Shown here: positions 19,028-26,506 of the stretch, piece by piece
How the letters are laid out: the number at the start of each line of letters is the position of its first letter
How positions within the stretch are numbered: the first letter of the stretch is position 1
Source: Phycisphaera mikurensis
GTDB taxonomy: Bacteria; Planctomycetota; B15-G4; JADJEK01
Reading direction: 5' to 3'
Assembly: GCA_020723465.1 (NCBI GenBank)
Contig: DYIW01000009.1
Location: forward strand, 1 to 43,588
Length of the DNA: 43,588 nt
Position numbers and translations under genes: made by a program
Notes under the pieces: generated by a model
What the model was told of the DNA's origin: nothing
The model's database searches: none
The model's input: only the letters and a program-made list of their open reading frames with translations

Positions 19028-19585
19028 TCAGAAGCCGAGGCCGAGCTGGCGGCCGCGCCCGGCGTCGTAGATAAGGGTGCCCGCGTCGACGCGGGCGAGC
19101 GGGGAGAGGTGGTGCTCCTCGATACGGCCGGGGTCGATGGCGTGGCGGACGGTTGCGCCCAGCAGCAAGAGGTAGTCGGCCAGCAGCGAGCGGTGGCAGT
19201 CGCCCGGGAAGCGCTCAGCGCAGAGGACGGCGAGCGGGGCGGCGCACGCCAGCGCCAGGAGGCGGGCCGCGGCGGCGCGAAAGCGCGCGCTTTCCATGTG
19301 ATCGGCGTAGGCACGGAGGCCGCCCGGCTGGAGCGCCGTGTGGCGGCTGTCGGCCGCCTCGGGGCGCAGACCGCCCAGGTCCTCGCCCTCGAAGACGTAG
19401 TGCACGCCGATCTCGGCGAGCGCCTCGGCCAGCGGCTCGCGGCAGAAGTGCGGCAGGCGGGAGGAGCGCGGCCGCGCGCGCACGTCGACCAGGACGCGCA
19501 GGCCCAGCGGGCTGAGGAGGGCAAGGAACGCGGCCAAGTCGCGCCGGCCGTGGCCGACGGTGTGGATGACGGGCCCGTGGGACAT
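19028..19585 (-). CDS. DUF488 domain-containing protein
   Basis: 185 aa. Typical DUF488 features: IHTVGHGRRDLAAFLALLSPLGLRVLVDVRARPRSSRLPHF at the N-terminus, then YVFEGEDLGGLRP, a Cys in LAVLCAERFPGDCHRSLLADYLL, and a C-terminal H/R segment. The biochemical role of DUF488 is not established. It faces the MBL gene convergently with about 20 bases between. Confidence 0.9.
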   Translation of the reverse strand: MSHGPVIHTVGHGRRDLAAFLALLSPLGLRVLVDVRARPRSSRLPHFCREPLAEALAEIGVHYVFEGEDLGGLRPEAADSRHTALQPGGLRAYADHMESARFRAAAARLLALACAAPLAVLCAERFPGDCHRSLLADYLLLLGATVRHAIDPGRIEEHHLSPLARVDAGTLIYDAGRGRQLGLGF

Positions 19586-19619
19586 GCTCGACGCTCCGGC
19601 GTGCCGCCCAGGAGCCTAG

Positions 19620-19775
19620 CAGCCCGTCGACGAAGTCATCCTGCCTGCGGCGGTTCCTCTCGGCCGAGATCAAGGAGCGAGACCGCAGGCGAATCGCCTT
19701 CGCTGAGGATCTCGCGACGCCGAGATCGGCCGAGATGTGCTCGCCTCGGCGACGGAGCACTTCTTCGACGGGCTG
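19620..19775. repeat. short non-coding element bounded by 17-bp inverted repeats (MITE/REP-like)
   Basis: The 17-mer CAGCCCGTCGACGAAGT at 19620-19636 recurs as its reverse complement at 19759-19775 with one mismatch. The 156-base interval is non-coding and contains several cgagatc/ctcggc-type sub-repeats. This resembles a miniature inverted-repeat element or large REP sequence. No target duplication is obvious. It ends 64 bases before the ATG of the next peptidase. Confidence 0.5.
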
Positions 19776-19797
19776 CCAGCCGATCGCCCGGAGCAGG

Positions 19798-19803
19798 TAG
19801 AAT
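19798..19803 (+). promoter_or_regulatory. candidate -10 element (TAGAAT)
   Basis: TAGAAT sits 36 bases before the ATG of the DPP-IV-like gene, just outside the inverted-repeat element. No good -35 partner is visible. Weak evidence by position and AT content only. Confidence 0.25.
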
Positions 19804-19838
19804 GTCGCGCTTCGCCCTTCCTGTCCGCGGAGCGACTC

Positions 19839-22064
19839 ATGAGAAAAGGAAGCAACGTCCTTTTGCTGCTCGTCCTGGCCGCGCTCTGCTTCCGGCCCTT
19901 GACCGCGACGGCGCCGCCAGTGGAGGAGCCGGCTCAACTCACCGTGGACGAGGCCTTGAAGCTGGGCGGGCTGCTGCGCCTGAAGTACGCGCGCTGCCTC
20001 GACTGGCTGGACGGGGGCGCGTACCTCACCGAGGGAGGGCAGGAAGGCAAGGAGGCCAAGGACGGGCTGGTCGTGGTGGACGCACTGAGCGGCGACACGC
20101 GGCCGCTCTTCGCGCGGGAGGCGATGGCGGCGGCGCTCGGCGCCTTGCCCGGAGTGTCCGAGGAGGAGGCGAAGGCCTGGAGCTCCGGCCTGGGCGGCGA
20201 CCTCCTGCCCGACAAGAGCGGGTTCCTGCTGCAGCGCAAAGACGACCTGTTCCTCTACCGTTTCGGCGAGACGATGGTGCGCCGCTTGACCTCGGACCCG
20301 CGCGCGGAGGAGTGCGCGGCCGTGTCTCCGGACGGCGCGCTCGTGGCCTTCGTCAAGGACCACAACCTGCACGTGGTGGGCACGGATGGCAGCGCTGAGC
20401 GCGCCCTCACCGAGGAGGGCGGCGCGGAGCGGCTCTGCGGCCAGCTCGACTGGGTCTACCAGGAGGAGGTCTACGGCCGCGGGCAGTGGCGCGCGCACTG
20501 GTGGTCCCCCGACTCCACGCATCTCGCCTTCCTCGAGCTCGACATCTCCAGCGAGCCCGTGCACACGGTGGCGGATGACCGCGAACTGCGACCCGCCCTC
20601 GAACCGTGGCGCTATCCGCGCGCCGGCGACCCGAACCCGCGCGTGCGCGTGGGGGTGGTGAACGCCGGCGGCGGCGAGGTGCGCTGGGCCGACCTGTCGC
20701 GCTACCAGGCCGAGGAGTTCCTGGTAGTGCGCGTCGGCTGGACGCCGGACTCGAGCCAGGTGATCCTGCAGGTGCAGGATCGGGTGCAGACCTGGCTCGA
20801 CGTCGTGGCCGTGGACCGGCGGAGCGGCGCGGCCAGCGTGCTCTTCCGCGACCGCACCAGCGTCTGGATCGAGCCGAGCGACGCGCCCTTCTGGACCAAG
20901 GAGGGTGCGCAGTTCCTGTGGCTGTCGAGCCGGGACGGCTATCGCCACCTCTATCTGTACGAGCGGGACGGGAAGCTGGCGCGCAGGCTGACCGAAGGCG
21001 CCTTCGACGTGCAGGAAGTGCACGGCAGCGACGCGGCGCGCGGCCTGGTCTTCTTCAGCGCCAACCGGGACGACGCCAGGGGCAGGAAGTTGTTCCAGGT
21101 CGGACTGGACGGGAGCGGCCTGCAGGCGGTGACGGGCGCGGACGGCAGCCATTCCGTGTCGTTCTCGCCCACGTTCGAGTTCTTCATCGATGAGTTCTCC
21201 GCCCTGCGCCTTCCCGGCCGCGCCGTGCTCTGTCGCGGCGACGGCAGTGTGGTGCGCGTCCTGGGCGAAGGGAGCAGCGCGCCACTCGACAAGTACGGCC
21301 TGAACGCGCCCGAGTTCGTCAAGGTGAAGGCGCGCGACGGCTTCGAGATGGAGGCGTTGCTGATCAAGCCCCGCGGCTACGATCCGGCGCGCCGCTACCC
21401 GGTGCTGAGCTACACCTACGCCGGCCCCAGCTCCCCTTCGGTGAGCGACCGCTTCGGCGGCGGCGCGTCCCTGTGGCATCAGGTGCTGGCGCAGCAGGGG
21501 TACCTCATCTGGGTGTGCGACAACCGCTCGGCCAGCGGCAAGGGCCTGCAGGCGGCCGCCTGCGCCTACCGCCGGCTCGGGGCGCAGGAGCTCTCCGACC
21601 TGGAGGACGGCGTCGACTGGCTGGTGGAGCAGGGCTACGCCGACCCGGAGCGCGTGGGCATCTGGGGATGGAGCTACGGCGGCTACATGACCTGCTACGC
21701 GCTGACCCACAGCAAGAAGTTCAAGGCCGGCATCGCCGTCGCGCCGGTCACCGACTGGCGGCTGTATGACTCGATCTACACCGAACGCTACATGGACACG
21801 CCGCAGCGGAACCCGGAGGGGTACGACGCCAGCTCGGCGGTGAAGGCGGCCGGCGAGCTGCACGGGCGGCTGCTGCTCATCCACGGCACCATGGACGAGA
21901 ACGTGCACGTGCAGAACACGCTGCAGCTCGCGCGCGCCCTGCAGGAGGCGGGCAAGCGCTTCGACCTGATGCTCTACCCGGGGAACCGGCACGGCGTGGG
22001 CGAGCCCAGGCAGCGCGCGCACCTCTACGAGACGATGACGCGCTTCGTGCTGGAGAACCTGTAG
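19839..22064 (+). CDS. dipeptidyl peptidase IV-like S9B peptidase, secreted
   Basis: 741 aa. Signal peptide MRKGSNVLLLLVLAALCF... at the N-terminus. The beta-propeller carries the DPP-IV N-terminus-binding motif as DWVYQEEVYGRGQW; the two Glu that bind the substrate amino group are kept, while the first Glu of WVYEEE is Gln. The hydrolase domain has GWSYGGYM with Ser612, the acid in HGTMDENVHVQN and the His in PGNRHGVG. It should remove N-terminal dipeptides with Pro or Ala in second position, in the periplasm. ATG 19839 is chosen because the signal peptide starts there; the frame extends to 19737 into the inverted-repeat element, which is not coding-like. Confidence 0.93.
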   Translation: MRKGSNVLLLLVLAALCFRPLTATAPPVEEPAQLTVDEALKLGGLLRLKYARCLDWLDGGAYLTEGGQEGKEAKDGLVVVDALSGDTRPLFAREAMAAALGALPGVSEEEAKAWSSGLGGDLLPDKSGFLLQRKDDLFLYRFGETMVRRLTSDPRAEECAAVSPDGALVAFVKDHNLHVVGTDGSAERALTEEGGAERLCGQLDWVYQEEVYGRGQWRAHWWSPDSTHLAFLELDISSEPVHTVADDRELRPALEPWRYPRAGDPNPRVRVGVVNAGGGEVRWADLSRYQAEEFLVVRVGWTPDSSQVILQVQDRVQTWLDVVAVDRRSGAASVLFRDRTSVWIEPSDAPFWTKEGAQFLWLSSRDGYRHLYLYERDGKLARRLTEGAFDVQEVHGSDAARGLVFFSANRDDARGRKLFQVGLDGSGLQAVTGADGSHSVSFSPTFEFFIDEFSALRLPGRAVLCRGDGSVVRVLGEGSSAPLDKYGLNAPEFVKVKARDGFEMEALLIKPRGYDPARRYPVLSYTYAGPSSPSVSDRFGGGASLWHQVLAQQGYLIWVCDNRSASGKGLQAAACAYRRLGAQELSDLEDGVDWLVEQGYADPERVGIWGWSYGGYMTCYALTHSKKFKAGIAVAPVTDWRLYDSIYTERYMDTPQRNPEGYDASSAVKAAGELHGRLLLIHGTMDENVHVQNTLQLARALQEAGKRFDLMLYPGNRHGVGEPRQRAHLYETMTRFVLENL

Positions 22065-22090
22065 CGCGCGCCGGCTATGCTGATGGGGCG

Positions 22091-22834
22091 ATGTGCGACG
22101 GGCGATCACGAGTGCCGTGGGCCTTGCGCCGCGCTGCGGCGCGCGCTGGCGTGTTCCTCGCGCTGCTGGCGCTTGCCGCCTGCGGCAAGGAGCGCGACCG
22201 CTACGAGGCGCCGGGAGGCGACTGGCAGCGGCTGCATCACGACCCGGCGATCCGCACCCTGCAGCAGTTCATCCAGGCGCACCCCGACAGCTCCGGGCGC
22301 GCGGGAGGCATCGACCGATCGCGGCCGGACTGGCGCGACCACCTGCCTCCTCCGCCGCATCTCGAGTTCACCCCGGACACGACGTACCGCTGGTGCCTGG
22401 AGACGAACCGCGGGGCGATCCACTTCCATCTCCTGCCCGGCATCGCGCCCCAGCGCGTGGCGAACCTCATGTACTTGACGCTGCTGGGCTTCTACGACGG
22501 ATTGCCGTTCTTCCGCGGCGTCAAGGGGAAGATGATGGTCTGCGGCTGCCCGCGCGGCAATGGCCGGGGCGATCCCGGGTACGATATGAGCGAGGAGATC
22601 ACCAAGAGCTCGACGCACGACTACCGCGGGACGCTGGGCTTCCTCCCCGGCCACCCTGCCCAGTTCTACATCACCTTCAAGCCGTGGCACATGCTCGACG
22701 GCAAGTACACGGTGGTCGGCGAGATGAGCAAGGGCCAGGACGTGCTGACGGCGCTCGAGGATGCGCTCGCCGACCAGGACGGACCGCCGCGAGAGCTGAT
22801 CATGGTCGAGACGGCGTACATCTATGTCCAGTAG
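22091..22834 (+). CDS. cyclophilin-like lipoprotein with degenerate active site
   Basis: 247 aa. The N-terminal hydrophobic segment ends in LAAC (lipobox), giving a lipid-anchored periplasmic protein. The fold follows cyclophilin (TYRWCLETNRGAIHFHLLPGIAPQRVANLMYLTLLGFYDGLPFFRG...PAQFYITF...LDGKYTVVGEM). Most catalytic positions are changed: canonical FHR..GFMxQGG reads FFRGVKGKMMVCGCP, losing the Phe and Gln, and the MANAGPNTNGSQFF-type segment is GTLGFLPGHPAQFYIT. It is therefore probably not an efficient prolyl isomerase. The next gene is a paralogue with the site intact. Confidence 0.85.
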   Translation: MCDGRSRVPWALRRAAARAGVFLALLALAACGKERDRYEAPGGDWQRLHHDPAIRTLQQFIQAHPDSSGRAGGIDRSRPDWRDHLPPPPHLEFTPDTTYRWCLETNRGAIHFHLLPGIAPQRVANLMYLTLLGFYDGLPFFRGVKGKMMVCGCPRGNGRGDPGYDMSEEITKSSTHDYRGTLGFLPGHPAQFYITFKPWHMLDGKYTVVGEMSKGQDVLTALEDALADQDGPPRELIMVETAYIYVQ

Positions 22835-22866
22835 GCGCCGCGCACAGGCGGCGCGGGAGGTGACTG

Positions 22867-23583
22867 ATGATGCGAGAGCGGCTGTCGCGCTGCCTGGCTC
22901 TTCTGCCGGCCGCGCTGCTCTGGGCCTGCGGCGATGCGCCGGGTGAGCCGCCGGCGCCGGAGCGCCACGCGGACCCGGCCATCCGGCAGCTCCAGGAGTT
23001 CATTGCACAGCACGAGGCGCAGGCAGAGCCAGTGGGCCGAATCGACCGCACCCGAGCGAACTGGAAGCATGCCCTGCCGCAGCCGCCGCGCGTCGAGTTC
23101 ACTCCCGGGAAGACCTACTACTGGGAGCTGGAGACGAACAAGGGGCCGATCCGGCTGCGCCTGCTCGCGGATGTCGCGCCCATGCACGTGGCGAACGTGC
23201 TCTACCTGACGCTGCTCGGCTTCTACGACGGCCTGCCCTTCCATCGCGCCATCCAGGGCTTCATGGTGCAGGGCGGCTGCCCATCGGGAAACGGCCGCGG
23301 CAATCCCGGCTACCGGCTCGACCTCGAGGTGAGCCCGCAGGCGCGGCACGACCGCGCGGGCATGCTGGCCGCGGCGAACAGCGGGCCGAACACGGACGGC
23401 AGCCAGTTCTACATCACCTATGCGCCGCAGCCCGGCCTGGACGGCAAATACACGGTCTTCGGCGAGATCAGCGACGGCATGGCCGCGCTGCGCGCGCTCG
23501 AGGAGGAGAGCGCGGCGGGCGGCGGCGACGACCGGCCCCGCGGGACGCTCGTCCTGCAGCAGGCCTCCTTCTCGGTCGAGTAG
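22867..23583 (+). CDS. peptidyl-prolyl cis-trans isomerase (cyclophilin) lipoprotein
   Basis: 238 aa. Signal with LWAC lipobox near residue 22. The cyclophilin core is well preserved: ELETNKGPIRLRLLADVAPMHVAN, FHRAIQGFMVQGGCPSGNGRGNPGY (Arg, Phe, Met and Gln of the active site present), LAAANSGPNTDGSQFYITY and LDGKYTVFGEISDGM. It should catalyse proline isomerisation in the periplasm. It shares with the preceding gene an N-terminal block DPAIRxLQxFI...IDRxRxxW that other cyclophilins lack, so the pair arose by tandem duplication. GGGAGGTGA lies 7-15 bases before the ATG. Confidence 0.92.
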   Translation: MMRERLSRCLALLPAALLWACGDAPGEPPAPERHADPAIRQLQEFIAQHEAQAEPVGRIDRTRANWKHALPQPPRVEFTPGKTYYWELETNKGPIRLRLLADVAPMHVANVLYLTLLGFYDGLPFHRAIQGFMVQGGCPSGNGRGNPGYRLDLEVSPQARHDRAGMLAAANSGPNTDGSQFYITYAPQPGLDGKYTVFGEISDGMAALRALEEESAAGGGDDRPRGTLVLQQASFSVE

Positions 23584-23631
23584 GCCGCTGGCGGCGAGCC
23601 GGGCGATTCCCGGCGGGATGCGCCGGCAGCC

Positions 23632-23640
23632 TGCTAGAGT
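23632..23640 (+). promoter_or_regulatory. candidate extended -10 (TGCTAGAGT)
   Basis: TGCTAGAGT matches an extended -10 (TGnTAnnnT) between the second cyclophilin and the TPR lipoprotein. No -35 is evident. It could drive the TPR gene and the tRNA. Confidence 0.3.
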
Positions 23641-23748
23641 AGGCGGCGCCGGCGGTCGGTCGCGACCGGGGCGCAGTCGATGAGCGAGTTCGGCGGTCCG
23701 GTTCGGCGCGAGGCGCGCGCGGCGGGCGCGCCGGGAAGGGCTTCGATC

Positions 23749-24813
23749 GTGCAGCAGCGCAGCGTCTTTCTCGGGCCGCTTCTGCTCCTGGCGGCGTGCG
23801 CCAGCGAGCCGCCGGCGCCGCCGCCGCAGCCAAGCGCCGCCGAGCGGGCGCGCGCGGCCGAGGGCGCCGCGATCACGGCGCAGCTCGTGGCCGAGGACGA
23901 GATCCAGAAGGCGAACGAGGTGGCGGACACGGTCCTCGAGCTGGACCCGTACGCGGCGAGCAGCCATCTGGCCGCGGCCCAGGCCCGGTCGCGACGCGGC
24001 GTGGAGGACAAGGATCCACGCCGCTACGAGGAGGCGGTGCAGCACGCCACGCTCGCCTGCGAGGCCGATCCCGAGAACCCCGAACCGTTCTACGTGCGCG
24101 CCAAGCTGCAGTTCGACCGCAAGCACTACAGCCGGGCGCTGGTCGATCTGCGGCGCGTGCTGGAGCTCGATCCCGCCCACCGGGAGGCCTGGCAGCTCGC
24201 CGCCTGGTCGCACCACGCTCTGGGCGAGCCCAAGGCGGAACGTGCCGCCTGGGAGGCCCTGCTCGCCGTGGCTCCGAGCGACGCGCGCGCCACCTGCCGG
24301 CTGGCGGAGCTGCTGCTGGAGAGCGCCGAACGGGCGGACCAGGAGCGCGGCAAGGAGCTCCTGGAGCAGGCGGTGGAGCTCGGGCCCGAGGACGACCTGG
24401 CGCTGCAAGGGCTGGCGCGCTTGCGCGCCGCACAGGGAGAGCCGGCGCGGGCCGAGGAGCTCCTGCGCCGCGCGCTCGCCGCCGCGGCCGCGTCGGGCGA
24501 CCCGGTGCGGCACAGCGACGTCATCTTCAGCCTGGGAGCGGTGGTGCAGCAGCAGGGCCGCCTGGAGGAGGCGCGCGACCTGTACGAGCAGTGCCTCGCT
24601 CTCGAATCCGACTTCGACGACCACCGCGCGCTCGGCAACCTCGGCTTCGTGCTGATCGAGCTGGGCGAGAGGGCGGAGGGACGCCGTTACCTCGAACAGG
24701 CGCTGGAGCAGGAGACGAACAAGCGCGTGTGCCGGCGCATCCAGGACGTGCTCGATCAACTGGAGGAGAAGCGCGCCGACGACAAGCAGAGCGGGGAAGG
24801 CAAGGGCCCGTAG
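23749..24813 (+). CDS. TPR repeat lipoprotein
   Basis: 354 aa from the GTG at 23749, which places a short basic n-region and an LLLLAAC lipobox at the N-terminus; an ATG at 23680 would add 23 unlikely residues. At least five TPR units are visible (EAVQHATLACEADPENPEPFYVRAKLQFDRKHYSRALVDLRRVLELDPAHREAW and later LEEARDLYEQCLALESDFDDHRALGNLGFVLIELG). It is a protein-interaction scaffold, outer- or inner-membrane lipidated. The stop codon TAG is formed by bases 8-10 of the downstream tRNA gene, so the last ten bases are shared and the two are probably cotranscribed. Confidence 0.85.
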   Translation: MQQRSVFLGPLLLLAACASEPPAPPPQPSAAERARAAEGAAITAQLVAEDEIQKANEVADTVLELDPYAASSHLAAAQARSRRGVEDKDPRRYEEAVQHATLACEADPENPEPFYVRAKLQFDRKHYSRALVDLRRVLELDPAHREAWQLAAWSHHALGEPKAERAAWEALLAVAPSDARATCRLAELLLESAERADQERGKELLEQAVELGPEDDLALQGLARLRAAQGEPARAEELLRRALAAAAASGDPVRHSDVIFSLGAVVQQQGRLEEARDLYEQCLALESDFDDHRALGNLGFVLIELGERAEGRRYLEQALEQETNKRVCRRIQDVLDQLEEKRADDKQSGEGKGP

Positions 24814-24880
24814 CTCAGCCGGTCAGAGCAGTGGACTCATAATCCATCGGTCGCAGGTTCGAATCCTGCCGGGCCCACCA
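24804..24880 (+). tRNA. tRNA with CAT anticodon, probably tRNA-Ile2 (lysidine-modified) or elongator tRNA-Met
   Basis: Full cloverleaf of 77 bases with encoded CCA. Acceptor GGGCCCG pairs with CGGGCCC, D arm GCTC...GAGC, anticodon stem GTGGA/TCCAT around loop CTCATAA, T arm GCAGG-TTCGAAT-CCTGC. Anticodon is CAT. It is not an initiator (standard first pair, no three G-C anticodon-stem run). C4-G69 and C5-G68 in the acceptor are features TilS uses to recognise tRNA-Ile2, which favours Ile2 over Met, though this is inference. It is the integration site of the adjacent element and is kept intact at the left junction. Confidence 0.95.
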
Positions 24881-26244
24881 TCACCAGAACCGGCAATGAC
24901 CGGCGCCGAGCGGCGTAACGCGTCATTGCACGCGACCTTCGGCACGTCGCCCTTCTCCGCGTCGCTCTCTTCGCTCCGGCGAGGACCGGCGGCGTCCGGC
25001 GCGCTTCGGTCGCCCGCGTGGTGCCGTTTTTGGTGACACCCCCCTGAGGCGTTTTCCGGCTGTCCCGCGTCACCCGTCCCGGTCGCGCGAAGGGCGGCGG
25101 CCGTGCTCGCGAAAGTGGGGGGATCGAGGCGCTCGACGACGCGCGCGAGGTCGTGCCGGCGGACGTGCGCGTACCGGCCGAACGTGAGCGTGGGCGTCGA
25201 GTGCCTCGCGAGCTCCTGCGCCTCCTTCACGGACGCGCCGCTCCGAACGAGCGTCGAAACGTAGGAGTGCCGCAGGCCGTGGAAGTCGAGCACGTCGCCG
25301 CTCGCGTCCCTCGCCTGGATCCCCGCGGCCTCGAAGTCCTCGCGGATCATCCGCCCCGTCGCCTCCGAGAGGCGGGCCACGTCGAACACGTGCAGGCCCG
25401 CGGGCCTCCGCGCGAGCCAGGGGCGGAGGAGCTCCGCGAGCGCGTGCGAGATCGGCTGCTCGTCCTCCCGCCGGCGCTTGCTGTAGGCAGCGGAGACGAC
25501 GACGAGGGGAGGGTCCCCGCCGAGGCGGAAGCTCTCGGGCGTGAGCGAGCCGAGCTCACCCGCGCGGAAGCCGGTTCCCGCGGCCAGCCGGTAGAGCATC
25601 GCCCGGTCCGGGCCCGAGAGGCCGTAGCGCCGCGGGCCTGCCTCGGCCGTCCGGATGAGCGCGTCCAGCTCCTCGGGCGTGAAGTCCCGGCGGCGCCGGC
25701 GAACGTCCGTCGCCGCGTTGAAGCCCTCGAGGGCCGTGAGCGGATCGCTCGGAGCTCGCCCGTCGCGGACGAGCCAGCGCGAGAAGCTCTTCGTCGCGCG
25801 CAGGGCCTTGTTCAGCGTGCGCAGCGAGAGCGGCTCGTCTCCGGCGCGCGCCGGGCGGAGCGCCGCGAGCGCCTCCTGCACCTTCGACGGCGCGAGGTCG
25901 GAGAGGCGCTCCACGCGCGCCAGGCCGAGCACGCGAACCACGTCACGGCGCGTCCCCTCGACGTGCTGCGCCGTGTTCCCTTTCGCGTGGAGGTAGCGGG
26001 CGAAGTCCTCGACGTGCTCCGCGATCGGCCGGCGGTCCTCGGCGGCGAACCGCTCGAGGCGCGGGTCCCGGAGGCCCGCCCGGGCAAGCGCGACGTGGCG
26101 TTCGATCTCGTCGGCGATCTGCTCGGCAACGCGCTTGTCCCGCGTGCGGGAGCTCTGCTGCCGGCGGACGCCGTTCTCGTCGAGCCAGCGGACGAGGTAG
26201 ACGCCTCCTGAGCGTCGCCCGCCGCGCCGGAACACGGTCGCCAC
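24823..26244 (-). CDS. int: tyrosine-type site-specific integrase
   Basis: 473 aa in the integrated state. N-terminal arm-binding beta domain (GGVYLVRWLDENGVRRQQSSRTRDKRVAEQI), a SAM-like core-binding domain (residues about 70-170) and the catalytic domain with Arg227 (GTGFRAGEL), Lys256, His322 and Arg325 (FHGLRHSY), His348 (ARHST) and nucleophile Tyr358 (FGRYAHV). The set is complete, so it should be active. About 115 residues follow the Tyr. The last 18 or so (GRIRTCDRWIMSPLL) are read from the antisense of the tRNA/attL core, and the stop lies in chromosomal tRNA sequence at 24823. In the excised circle the frame would continue for 79 residues beyond SPL. It starts 3 bases after the XRE gene. 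Confidence 0.93.
   Translation of the reverse strand: MATVFRRGGRRSGGVYLVRWLDENGVRRQQSSRTRDKRVAEQIADEIERHVALARAGLRDPRLERFAAEDRRPIAEHVEDFARYLHAKGNTAQHVEGTRRDVVRVLGLARVERLSDLAPSKVQEALAALRPARAGDEPLSLRTLNKALRATKSFSRWLVRDGRAPSDPLTALEGFNAATDVRRRRRDFTPEELDALIRTAEAGPRRYGLSGPDRAMLYRLAAGTGFRAGELGSLTPESFRLGGDPPLVVVSAAYSKRRREDEQPISHALAELLRPWLARRPAGLHVFDVARLSEATGRMIREDFEAAGIQARDASGDVLDFHGLRHSYVSTLVRSGASVKEAQELARHSTPTLTFGRYAHVRRHDLARVVERLDPPTFASTAAALRATGTGDAGQPENASGGCHQKRHHAGDRSAPDAAGPRRSEESDAEKGDVPKVACNDALRRSAPVIAGSGDGGPGRIRTCDRWIMSPLL
24828..24880 (+). repeat. attL core (53-bp direct repeat, copy 1)
   Basis: Last 53 bases of the intact tRNA gene including the anticodon arm, T arm and CCA. It is identical to 30968-31020 over its full length; bases on both sides differ (a versus t before, t versus g after). 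Crossover in such elements normally occurs in the anticodon stem-loop, here GTGGACTCATAATCCAT. Confidence 0.95.
25016..25039 (+). repeat. 24-bp direct repeat, left copy (candidate integrase arm site)
   Basis: Shares 24 identical bases with 30893-30916, including the core gccgtttttggtgacac. In the circle this copy lies 135 bases from the att core, the other 51 bases from it on the opposite side, in the same orientation. That is the layout of arm-type integrase sites. An inverted repeat GCAATGAC/GTCATTGC (24893-24900 and 24922-24929) lies between this copy and attL and may bind an accessory factor. Confidence 0.55.
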
Positions 26245-26247
26245 GGT

Positions 26248-26454
26248 TCACCGTCCCTTCCTGGGCGTCGAGGCCCGCGGCAGCAGCTCCAGCTCGAGGA
26301 GGTCGGCCAGACGGTCGGCCACCTCGAGGCGGAGCCCGCCGCCCTGCATGAACCGGCACAGTGTGCTCTGCGCGATCTTCGCTTCGATGGCGAGCCGGTA
26401 GCGGCTCTTGGGGGACTCGTCGATCGCCAACCGGAGACGTTCGCTGAGGTTCAT
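26248..26454 (-). CDS. XRE-family HTH transcriptional regulator, small
   Basis: 68 aa from ATG 26454 (MNLSERLRLAI...). A TTG at 26490 would add 12 residues and has GGAAG upstream, so the start is uncertain. The helix-turn-helix SRYRLAIEAKIAQSTLCRFMQGG is typical of Cro/CI-like proteins. Its stop is 3 bases before the integrase ATG, so it probably controls, and is cotranscribed with, the integrase. A lower-GC stretch upstream (26460-26510) is a likely promoter region, but no clear hexamers are seen. Confidence 0.8.
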   Translation of the reverse strand: MNLSERLRLAIDESPKSRYRLAIEAKIAQSTLCRFMQGGGLRLEVADRLADLLELELLPRASTPRKGR

Positions 26455-26506
26455 GTGCGATGCCCTACCGTCCTGTTTCGACTCACACAAACACTTTCTT
26501 CCAGAC

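Noticed and set aside
19215-22109. 964-aa minus-strand frame
   Set aside because: Antisense of the DPP-IV-like gene; its last part reads DUF488 DNA in the wrong frame.
24837-25073. 78-aa frame ending AGFEPATDGL
   Set aside because: Alternative-frame shadow of the integrase tail; the ending is the familiar artefact of translating tRNA antisense.
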